A DNA stretch of 17,497 nucleotides from NCBI GenBank assembly GCA_050697155.1, contig JBOGZD010000062.1, positions 1-17,497 of the forward strand, read 5' to 3'. The notes under the pieces were generated by a model, which was not told the DNA's origin, made no database searches, and was given only the letters and a program-made list of their open reading frames with translations. The position numbers and the translations under genes are program-made. Positions 1-6,098 of this stretch are shown piece after piece (positions within the stretch are counted from its first letter, which is position 1; the number at the start of each line of letters is the position of its first letter). The DNA is from JBOGZD01 sp050697155 (GTDB lineage: Bacteria > Actinomycetota > Thermoleophilia > Solirubrobacterales > 70-9).

Positions 1-1134
1 TCCCACCTCGCCTCGACAGTCCCCGTCCCCGGCAACGCCCGCCACTACGCCGAGATCGTCAAGAAGAACTCGCTGCTGCGGCGCCTGCTCGCGGTCAGCC
101 ACCGGATCCAGACGTCCGTCCACGAGCGCGAGGGCGAGCCTCGCGACCTGGTCGAGCGCGCCGAGGCGCTGCTGTTCCAGGTCGCCCACGACGAGCGCAC
201 CAAGGACTTCTCGAAGCTCGCCGAGATCCTCGAGTTCGAGGTCGACCGGCTCGAGGCGCTGGCGAAGGGCGATCGCGAGCTCACCGGGACCCCATCGGGC
301 TTCCGCGACCTCGACCAGGTCCTCGGCGGCTTCCAGCCTGGGAACCTGATCATCATCGCGGCGCGCCCGTCGGTCGGCAAGTCCGCCCTGGTGTCGAACA
401 TCGCCGAGAACGTCGCCACGAAGGCCGGGCTCCCGGTGGCCTTCTTCTCGCTCGAGATGTCCGAGGCGGAGATCGCGCACCGATTCATTGCCTGCCGGGC
501 GCGCATCCCCAACGACAAGCTGCGCAAGGGCAAGGTCTCGGACCGCGACTGGCCAAAGGTCCTCAAGGCCTCGAACGAGCTCGAATCGGCGCCCTTGTGG
601 GTCGACGAGTCGTCGGACCTGAGCATGCTCGAGCTACGCGCAAAGACTCGCCGCCTCGCCGCCAGTGTGGGCGGCAAGCTCGGGCTCGTGATCGTCGATT
701 ACCTCCAGCTGATGCGAGCAGAGGATCCGCGCGCCAGTCGGGTGGAGCAGGTCGGCCAGTTCTCGCGTGGTCTCAAGATCCTGGCCCGCGAGCTCGACGT
801 GCCTGTGATTGGGCTCTCGCAGCTGTCCCGCGGCCCCGAGCAGCGCCCGGACAAGCGCCCGCTGCTGTCGGACCTTCGTGAAAGCGGAAATTTGGAGCAA
901 GATTCGGACGTCGTCACATTCATCTACCGCGACGCGATCTACAACGACGAGGCGGATCCGAGCGAGGCCGAGCTGATCGTCGCCAAGCACCGAAACGGGC
1001 CGATCGGCAAGGTCGACGTCGTCTTCCTCGAGAGCTACCCGCGGTTCGTCGACAAGGCTCGCGGGGGCGAGCGGCCGGTCGAGCAGCGGGCGGGCGAGGG
1101 CCCGCCGCTGGTCGACCTCGCGGAGGAAGGGTGA
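1..1134 (+). CDS. dnaB: Replicative DNA helicase DnaB (5' end outside window)
   Basis: Hexameric helicase that unwinds DNA at the replication fork. The frame is open from base 1, so the N-terminal primase-interaction domain is mostly missing and about 377 residues are visible. The RecA-like C-terminal domain is complete: Walker A ARPSVGKSAL (361-390), the FFSLEMS motif, Walker B LVIVDYLQLM (about 688-717), then LSQLSRGPEQR and the DLRESGNLEQDSDVV segment (871-915) that holds the subunit-interface residues. No intein interrupts the protein. Codons 877-903 (RESGNLEQD) are clearly AT-richer than the rest of the gene, and this is the position where DnaB inteins insert in other bacteria. The C-terminal tail is acidic and low in complexity. 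The stop codon overlaps the GTG of the next gene by 4 bp, so the helicase and its putative loader are translationally coupled. Confidence 0.97.
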   Translation, partial: SHLASTVPVPGNARHYAEIVKKNSLLRRLLAVSHRIQTSVHEREGEPRDLVERAEALLFQVAHDERTKDFSKLAEILEFEVDRLEALAKGDRELTGTPSGFRDLDQVLGGFQPGNLIIIAARPSVGKSALVSNIAENVATKAGLPVAFFSLEMSEAEIAHRFIACRARIPNDKLRKGKVSDRDWPKVLKASNELESAPLWVDESSDLSMLELRAKTRRLAASVGGKLGLVIVDYLQLMRAEDPRASRVEQVGQFSRGLKILARELDVPVIGLSQLSRGPEQRPDKRPLLSDLRESGNLEQDSDVVTFIYRDAIYNDEADPSEAELIVAKHRNGPIGKVDVVFLESYPRFVDKARGGERPVEQRAGEGPPLVDLAEEG

Positions 1135-1883
1135 GCGCCGAGCGGGCGCGAGTCCCGCGCCTGGCGAGCGCGGCGCCGGGAGACCGCCCCGCCTGCCCGC
1201 TCGGGGTCTGCGACGGGTCCGGCTGGGTGCTCGGCCCCGAGGATGTCGCCCGGCCGTGCGAATGCCGCGAGGGGCGGATGGCGCGGCGGCGCGCGAGCGG
1301 CGTCGCGTCGGCGATCCCGGCGCGCTATCGCGGCGTCGGCTTCGACCGCCCGCCGATCTCCGACATGGCCCGCGACTCTTCGGCGGCCGCCGTGGTCGGC
1401 GCCGTGCGCGAGTTCATCGAGGCGCTCGACGCGCAGCTCGACGACGGGCGCGGCCTCTGGTTGATGGGCGACGTGGGCACCGGCAAGACGAGCCTCGCGA
1501 TGCTGGTCTCCAAGGCCGCGGTCGAGCGGGGCCGTTCGATCGCGATCTACTCGCTGCCGCGGCTGCTTGCCCGGATCAGGCGCACCTTTGATGCCGAGGC
1601 CGGCGAGGACTCCTACCTTCAGTTCTTCGAGCGCCTCGCCTCGGTCGACCTGCTTCACCTCGACGACCTCGGCGCCGAGAAGACCAGCGACTGGGTGCTC
1701 GAGCAGCTCTATGCGATCGTCGACGAGCGCTACGGCTCCCAGCGCTCGATGGTCGTCACCACCAATCTGGACCAGGCCGAGCTCGAGGCCCAGATCGGCC
1801 CCCGCACGGTCTCCCGCCTGGTCGAGATCTGCGGCGACCCGCTGCCGCTCTACGGCGACGACCTTCGCTACCGCGTCGCCTAG
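1131..1883 (+). CDS. DnaC/DnaI-type AAA+ helicase-loader ATPase
   Basis: A 250-residue P-loop ATPase of the DnaC/DnaI/IstB-like group. A zinc-binding cluster of DnaI type sits at C22, C27, C43 and C45 (CX4C, then CXC). The AAA+ core has Walker A GDVGTGKT (113-120), Walker B LLHLDDLGAEK with D178/D179, sensor-1 VVTTNL (208-213) and a likely arginine finger in RTVSRLVE near residue 225. The length fits primosomal loaders. No transposase gene is adjacent, and the GTGA overlap with dnaB argues for a replication role (loading DnaB onto DNA) over an IstB role. Many well-studied Actinobacteria have no DnaC/DnaI homologue, so its presence here is notable. Family assignment is firm; the loader function is inferred from motifs and position. 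Confidence 0.9.
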   Translation: MSAERARVPRLASAAPGDRPACPLGVCDGSGWVLGPEDVARPCECREGRMARRRASGVASAIPARYRGVGFDRPPISDMARDSSAAAVVGAVREFIEALDAQLDDGRGLWLMGDVGTGKTSLAMLVSKAAVERGRSIAIYSLPRLLARIRRTFDAEAGEDSYLQFFERLASVDLLHLDDLGAEKTSDWVLEQLYAIVDERYGSQRSMVVTTNLDQAELEAQIGPRTVSRLVEICGDPLPLYGDDLRYRVA

Positions 1884-1893
1884 CCCCAAACCG

Positions 1894-1899
1894 CATAAT
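1894..1899 (+). promoter_or_regulatory. Candidate -10 box of a leaderless promoter for purA
   Basis: CATAAT ends 10 nt before the GTG start of purA, in the 26-bp gap after the ATPase gene. No Shine-Dalgarno sequence precedes the start codon. The arrangement fits transcription starting at or next to the start codon. No convincing -35 is visible. Confidence 0.5.
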
Positions 1900-1909
1900 T
1901 CCTGCGGTT

Positions 1910-3208
1910 GTGCCTGGAATCGTGATCATCGGCGCCCAGTGGGGCGATGAGGGCAAGGGCAAGGTCACCGACCTGCTCGCCGAACAGGCGGACGTCGTGG
2001 TCCGCTTTCAGGGAGGCAACAACGCCGGCCACACGATCGTCCGCGACGGCGAGACCTACAAGTTCCACCTGATCCCGTCGGGGATCCTCTACCCGGGCAA
2101 GGCGTGCGTGATCGGCAACGGGGTCGTGATCGACCCCCGGGTGCTGATCGAGGAGCTCGAGGGGCTTCGCCGCCGCCGCGTCGACGTCGCCGGCCTGCGG
2201 GTCTCCGCCAACGCCCACCTGATCATGCCCTACCACGTGATGCTCGACACCGCCGGCGAGGCGCGGCTGGGCAAGCTCGAGATCGGGACCACCAAGCGCG
2301 GCATCGGCCCCTGCTACGCCGACAAGGCTGCGCGGCTGGGGATTCGGGTCCAGGACCTGCTCGACGCGAAGATCCTGCGCAAGAAGATCATGGCCGCGCT
2401 CGAGCCCAAGCAGCAGACGCTGCGGCCGTTCGCGCGCGACCCGAAGCTCGACCTGCACGCGATGACCGAGGAGTACCTGCGCTACGGCCATCGCCTCGAG
2501 CCGCACATCGCCGACACCTCGCACCTGTGCTGGGAGGCGCTCGACGCCGGCCGGACGGTGATCTTCGAGGGCGCCCAGGGGACGCTGCTCGACCTCGACC
2601 ACGGCACCTATCCGTTCGTCACCTCCTCGAACCCGGTCGCCGGGGCCGCCTGCGTCGGCGCCGGGGTCGGGCCGGCCGACATCGACGAGGTCTGGGGAGT
2701 GGCGAAGGCCTATGCGACCCGGGTCGGCGCGGGCCCGTTTCCCACCGAGCTCGACGACGAGCTCGGAGCGCAGATCCGCGAGCGCGGCGGCGAGGTCGGC
2801 ACCACCACGGGGCGCGACCGGCGCACCGGCTGGCTCGACCTGGTCGCCCTGCGCTACGCGACCCGGCTCAACCGGCTCTCGGCGCTGGCGATCACGAAGC
2901 TCGACGTGCTCGCGGGGATCGACCCGCTGCGAATCGCGGTCCGCTACCGCAGCTCGGAGGGCGCGGTGCTCCGTGAGTTCCCTTACCACCAGTCGATCCT
3001 CCACGGCGCCGCGGCCGAGTACGAGGAGCTGCCCGGCTTCGACGGCGACATCTCGGGCTGCCGCACGAACGCAGACCTCCCGGCCGAGGCGCGCGACTTC
3101 CTCGCCGCGATCTCCGACCACACGGGCGTCCCGATCCGCCTCGTCGGCGTCGGCCCCGGCCGCGACCAGGTGATCTGGACCGGCGCCGCGGAGCTGCGCG
3201 CCGCGTAG
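1910..3208 (+). CDS. purA: Adenylosuccinate synthetase
   Basis: Catalyses GTP-dependent joining of IMP and aspartate to adenylosuccinate, the first committed step from IMP to AMP, in the cytoplasm. The 432-residue length is normal for the family. The N-terminus IIGAQWGDEGKGK carries the GTP-binding loop with catalytic D13, and NNAGHTIV carries H41; both match the classical E. coli numbering, which supports the GTG start at 1910. Other family segments visible are GTTKRGIGPCYADK (about 126-139), FEGAQGTLLDLDHGTYPFVTSSNP (IMP-binding region, described here by its ends at about 219 and 242) and the TTTGRDRRTGWLD loop near residue 300. It lies 26 bp after the helicase-loader gene but seems to have its own promoter. 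Codon use is strongly GC-rich, as in neighbouring core genes. Confidence 0.98.
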   Translation: MPGIVIIGAQWGDEGKGKVTDLLAEQADVVVRFQGGNNAGHTIVRDGETYKFHLIPSGILYPGKACVIGNGVVIDPRVLIEELEGLRRRRVDVAGLRVSANAHLIMPYHVMLDTAGEARLGKLEIGTTKRGIGPCYADKAARLGIRVQDLLDAKILRKKIMAALEPKQQTLRPFARDPKLDLHAMTEEYLRYGHRLEPHIADTSHLCWEALDAGRTVIFEGAQGTLLDLDHGTYPFVTSSNPVAGAACVGAGVGPADIDEVWGVAKAYATRVGAGPFPTELDDELGAQIRERGGEVGTTTGRDRRTGWLDLVALRYATRLNRLSALAITKLDVLAGIDPLRIAVRYRSSEGAVLREFPYHQSILHGAAAEYEELPGFDGDISGCRTNADLPAEARDFLAAISDHTGVPIRLVGVGPGRDQVIWTGAAELRAA

Positions 3209-3230
3209 TGACGACATCCGAGCGGGTGAG

Positions 3231-3878
3231 ATGAACGAACCGACCGTCACCGAGCGCGAGCCGTCGCAGGAAGCGGCCCGCCAGTTCTTCGATCGCTGGG
3301 CGCGGTTCTATGGGGCCGACCCGTTCTCGCGCTGGATTCGCCGTGCGCAGCGTCGGGCGCTCGCTGCGCTGGCGCTCGGCGAGTCGGATCGTTTGCTGGA
3401 CGTCGGCTGCGGACCCGGCGCGGCCGTGCTTGAGGCGGCGCCGCTCGTCGCTCGCGCGACCGGTCTGGACCTGTCGCCGGCGATGATCGCCCGCGCCCGG
3501 TTACGGGCAGACGGCATCGGCAACGTCGAATTCGTCGAGGGCGACAGCGCGCAGCTTCCCTTCGCGGATGGGGCGTTCAGCGCGGTTCTGTCGACGACGT
3601 CGTTTCATCACTACCCGAATCCGGATCGCGCCCTCGCCGAGATGCGCCGGGTACTCGAGCCATCGGGTCGAATCGCGCTCGGCGACCTCAGCTCTGATCG
3701 CCTGGTCATGCGCGGTGTCGACGCGTTCTGTCGCCGCTACGAGAAGGGACACGTCCACTTCTATGAGACCGATGAACTGGTCGCGTTGCTTAAGTCGGCC
3801 GGCTTTCGCGATGTCACCGCGCGATCAGCGCTGGCCGGCGGCTACACGCTCGTTACGGCTCGATCGCCGGGGACGTAG
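3231..3878 (+). CDS. Class I SAM-dependent methyltransferase (UbiE/Methyltransf_11 type)
   Basis: A 215-residue protein with the Rossmann-fold methyltransferase motifs: motif I LLDVGCGPG (55-63), an acidic end of strand 2 in ATGLDLSPAMIARAR, then EGDSAQLPFADGAFSAV, and LSTTSFHHYPNPDRALAEMRRVL typical of the UbiE/Methyltransf_11 group (positions about 122-144). The substrate cannot be told from sequence. It starts 22 bp after purA, perhaps co-transcribed. Codon use is clearly less GC-biased than in its neighbours, with many A/T-ending codons and a TTA leucine codon at 3501-3503 that is rare in such genomes, so recent acquisition is possible. The ATG at 3231 is chosen because the N-terminal region looks like the usual helix before motif I; its Shine-Dalgarno sequence is weak. 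Confidence 0.88.
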   Translation: MNEPTVTEREPSQEAARQFFDRWARFYGADPFSRWIRRAQRRALAALALGESDRLLDVGCGPGAAVLEAAPLVARATGLDLSPAMIARARLRADGIGNVEFVEGDSAQLPFADGAFSAVLSTTSFHHYPNPDRALAEMRRVLEPSGRIALGDLSSDRLVMRGVDAFCRRYEKGHVHFYETDELVALLKSAGFRDVTARSALAGGYTLVTARSPGT

Positions 3879-3887
3879 GCAATCGAT

Positions 3888-3922
3888 GGCGCTTTGTTCT
3901 CGCATAGCGAGAGGAAAGCGCC
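3888..3922. terminator. Hairpin between convergent genes, candidate bidirectional terminator
   Basis: An 8-bp outer stem (GGCGCTTT pairing with AAAGCGCC), a 3x3 internal loop and a 5-bp inner stem (CTCGC/GCGAG) with an ATA loop fill the short gap between the methyltransferase stop (3878) and the convergent minus-strand stop (3944). Neither side has a proper U-tract, so termination by this hairpin is an inference from its position and symmetry. Confidence 0.5.
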
Positions 3923-3943
3923 AAATCAAGGCGGCCGGCCCGG

Positions 3944-4066
3944 TCAGCCTCGGCGCCGCTCGCGCACGATCATCACGCCGATCGCCGCGATCACCAGCAG
4001 CGGGCCGAGCGCGAACCCGACCGGAGCCAGCCAGTGACCGGCGTGGGCGAAGACGAGGACGCTCAC
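3944..4066 (-). CDS. Small single-span membrane protein (40 aa)
   Basis: The GTG start at 4066 overlaps the TGA stop of the upstream membrane-protein gene (GTGA), which strongly suggests translational coupling. The 40-residue product has a short N-terminal part with the histidine-containing FAHAGHW, one hydrophobic span (GFALGPLLVIAAIGVMIV) and a basic end (RERRRG), predicting an N-out/C-in topology. A larger open frame covering the same stop extends far upstream but lies antiparallel in reading frame to the big membrane gene and is arginine-rich and unconvincing. Function is unknown; a small subunit or partner of the preceding protein is the natural guess. Confidence 0.65.
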   Translation of the reverse strand: MSVLVFAHAGHWLAPVGFALGPLLVIAAIGVMIVRERRRG

Positions 4067-5919
4067 GCCGGCGCCTCGCGGTGGCCGATGCGCATCCGGC
4101 GCCGCGCCCCCGGCGCGGGCGCCTCGGGCGGGGCTCCGCGGCCCAGGCGGACCAGCACCCAGCCGAGCAGGACGAGGATGGCGAGCACGATCGCGCCGAC
4201 GATCGCGTAGGCGACGCCGGCGAGGTAGCCGGGCACGTCGTCCTTGAGCTCGCGCTGGAGGATCTCGGTCTCGTCGACCATTGCGCGCCCGAAGCTCGGC
4301 GGCGCGGGGACCGCCTCGGCCGGGATCGCCGTGTCCTCGGGCAGGTAGACCGGCACCGCGGCCAGCGAGTTGCCGTCGTGGACCCGGATCAGCGCCTTGT
4401 AGGTCCCGTGCACCGGGAGCGGCTCGGTGGTGCGGTAGACGCCGGGCCCGACCTCGTCGAGGTGGTCGATGGCGAGCTTCTCGCCGCCCTGCCAGGCGAG
4501 CGCCGTCACCCAGTGGGCGTCCTCGGTCGCCGTCGGCGGGTCGAAGCGGACGGTCGCCTCGACGGTGCGCTCCGGCGCCGGCGTGACCTCGCTCAGGGTG
4601 ACGTCGGCGCGCACCCCCTGGGCTGGATCGTCGGTGACGTTTAGGCCGACCGCGACCGCGATCGCCACCGCGGCCGCTGCGGCGGGGACGACGGTCGGCA
4701 TGCGCCGTCGCTCGGGGTGCGCGCCCGCCGCGAACGCCGACCCGACGAAGGCGCCGATCGCTCCCGCTGCGATCGCGACCACCAGGGTCGGCAGGACCGC
4801 CTCGCCGATCAGCGTCTCGGGCCAGGGAACCGGCATCCACAGATGCGACCAGCCGTACTCGGCGGCGAAGCCGACGGTCCCGATCAAGGCACCCGAGACG
4901 GCGCCGACGAGATAGGGGCGTGTGGCCGGGATCGCCAGCGCGGCGACCTCCACGCACAGCGCCTCGGCCAGGTACAGCGGCAGGTGCGGCGTCGTCTCGC
5001 CGAATCCGGGGCCGACGATCAGGGCCACCCCGCCGCGGACGACGATGAAGAACAGGGCGGCGCCGAGCGCGCCTCCCGGGCCGAGCCACACCCGCGCGGC
5101 GACCAGCCCGATCCCGGCCGCGAAGGCGATCAGCATCGGGTGGAGGACGAGCTGGAACTGGGGCACGCCGAAGTCGAACTCGCCCTGGAAGACGGACATC
5201 CCGATCAGCAGCCCGCCCATCGCGAACACCCGCCGCCCGCGCGAGACCTGCTCGGCGAGCGCGTCGAAGCGCCTGGCCAGGCCGGTGCTCTGTGACCGCG
5301 CAGGCGCGGCGGCGCGCCCCTCGATCACCAGTGCCGACGTCCCGATCAGGGTCAGCCCGGCGCCGCCGATCAGCATCAGGTGGGTGGGGCCCCAGAGGGT
5401 CACGTCCTGGCCGAAGATCCGGTGCCAGAGGTCGTCGAGCGGGAAGCCGAGCAACGCGAAGCCCGCGGTCGCGAGCATCGCGATCCCGCCGAGCGGCGCG
5501 TACCAGTCGCCGGCGATCCGCACCGCGCCACGACTCGGCCGCTCCTCGGGCAGCACGATCGCCAGGAAGCCGGCCGCGAAGATGCCGAAGAGCCCGAACA
5601 GGATCAGGTAGTGCGCAGGATTGGCGAGCGGGCCGGCGTCGCGCCCGTCGTCGATGTGCAGCGAGATGTCCCAGTACATCCCGAGCAGCGCGGTGAGCAG
5701 CGAACCGGTGGCAAGAATCGCGGGAAGGGCGGCCCAGGGGGCGAGTCCGGCGCCGCGGCCGATGAGCTCGGCGACCCGGCGGAGGAGGTCGGTGCGGCCG
5801 GTACGGTGCGCCCAGCCGAGCACGAGCAGCGCCGCGGTGGCGATCAGCGCGCCTCCGGTGGCGATCACGACCTCGACGATCTCGGCGCCGCCGGCGGGGG
5901 AGGTATCGGTTGTCGGCAT
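4063..5919 (-). CDS. Multipass membrane protein with extracytoplasmic domain, function unknown
   Basis: A 618-residue protein with roughly ten or more hydrophobic spans in the first ~430 residues, a globular beta-rich region (about 445-560) predicted outside the membrane, a final span (about 573-598) and a basic C-terminus. I do not recognise a named family. Two loops look conserved and ligand-like: WDISLHIDDGRDAGPLANPAHY (about 82-103; given as a motif with H89, D92, H102 as candidate ligands) and DDLWHRIFGQ followed by LWGPTHLM (about 160-182). The beta-rich region (WVTALAWQGG, GVYRTTEPLPVHGTYKALI) recalls YtkA/FixH-like domains, suggesting possible metal or respiratory-complex handling, which is only a hint. 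The ATG at 5919 is preferred over an in-frame GTG-type start upstream because AAGGAG lies 6 nt before it. It overlaps a 40-residue membrane-protein gene. Confidence 0.82.
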   Translation of the reverse strand: MPTTDTSPAGGAEIVEVVIATGGALIATAALLVLGWAHRTGRTDLLRRVAELIGRGAGLAPWAALPAILATGSLLTALLGMYWDISLHIDDGRDAGPLANPAHYLILFGLFGIFAAGFLAIVLPEERPSRGAVRIAGDWYAPLGGIAMLATAGFALLGFPLDDLWHRIFGQDVTLWGPTHLMLIGGAGLTLIGTSALVIEGRAAAPARSQSTGLARRFDALAEQVSRGRRVFAMGGLLIGMSVFQGEFDFGVPQFQLVLHPMLIAFAAGIGLVAARVWLGPGGALGAALFFIVVRGGVALIVGPGFGETTPHLPLYLAEALCVEVAALAIPATRPYLVGAVSGALIGTVGFAAEYGWSHLWMPVPWPETLIGEAVLPTLVVAIAAGAIGAFVGSAFAAGAHPERRRMPTVVPAAAAAVAIAVAVGLNVTDDPAQGVRADVTLSEVTPAPERTVEATVRFDPPTATEDAHWVTALAWQGGEKLAIDHLDEVGPGVYRTTEPLPVHGTYKALIRVHDGNSLAAVPVYLPEDTAIPAEAVPAPPSFGRAMVDETEILQRELKDDVPGYLAGVAYAIVGAIVLAILVLLGWVLVRLGRGAPPEAPAPGARRRMRIGHREAPA

Positions 5920-5925
5920 CTCGGT

Positions 5926-5931
5926 CTCCTT
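5926..5931 (-). promoter_or_regulatory. Shine-Dalgarno sequence fixing the membrane-protein start
   Basis: AAGGAG lies 6 nt before the ATG at 5919 on the minus strand. It decides between this start and one 18 codons upstream, and it is the only strong ribosome-binding site at a unit start in the window. Confidence 0.8.
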
Positions 5932-5976
5932 GGTGCTCTGATCAGCGCCTCGGACCGCCCGGGCGGCCCACACGCG

Positions 5977-6008
5977 CCACTACCCGATGTAACACCGTTT
6001 CATGTCAA
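5977..6008 (-). promoter_or_regulatory. Candidate regulated promoter: TTGACA box with dyad in the spacer
   Basis: On the minus strand a perfect TTGACA (6008-6003) is followed directly by the 15-bp near-palindrome TGAAACGGTGTTACA (6002-5988; half-sites TGAAAC and GTTACA, one mismatch). A possible -10 with a long 20-bp spacer is TAGTGG (5982-5977). An operator inside a long spacer recalls MerR-type promoters, but other regulators could bind there. About 60-65 nt separate this from the start codon, consistent with a leadered mRNA carrying the Shine-Dalgarno sequence. Confidence 0.45.
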
Positions 6009-6084
6009 GGTTACGACCTGGAGGTTCAGGGGAGGACGTACTCGGTCCCGCCCAGAGCGACCTCATCGCGCGGCAGGCCGTCAA

Positions 6085-6090
6085 TACACT
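6085..6090 (+). promoter_or_regulatory. Candidate -10 box of a leaderless promoter for the carboxylase gene
   Basis: TACACT is followed by 8 nt and then the ATG at 6099, with no Shine-Dalgarno sequence between. This supports 6099 as the start instead of an in-frame start about 190 bp further upstream. Confidence 0.55.
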
Positions 6091-6098
6091 CCCGCGCC

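Noticed and set aside
1..1134. Intein within dnaB
   Set aside because: The helicase domain reads through without insertion at both the Walker A site and the RESG site; only a compositional patch remains.
1131..1883. IstB transposition helper of an IS21-type element
   Set aside because: No transposase, inverted repeats or target duplications are visible, and the gene is coupled to dnaB.
1880..3250. 456-codon open frame on the minus strand
   Set aside because: Lies fully across purA; composition is that of a shadow frame and no motif is visible.
5910..6098. Upstream extension of the carboxylase frame to 5910
   Set aside because: The added residues are not family-like and cross the divergent promoter region; the ATG at 6099 gives the standard N-terminus and has a -10 box 8 nt upstream.
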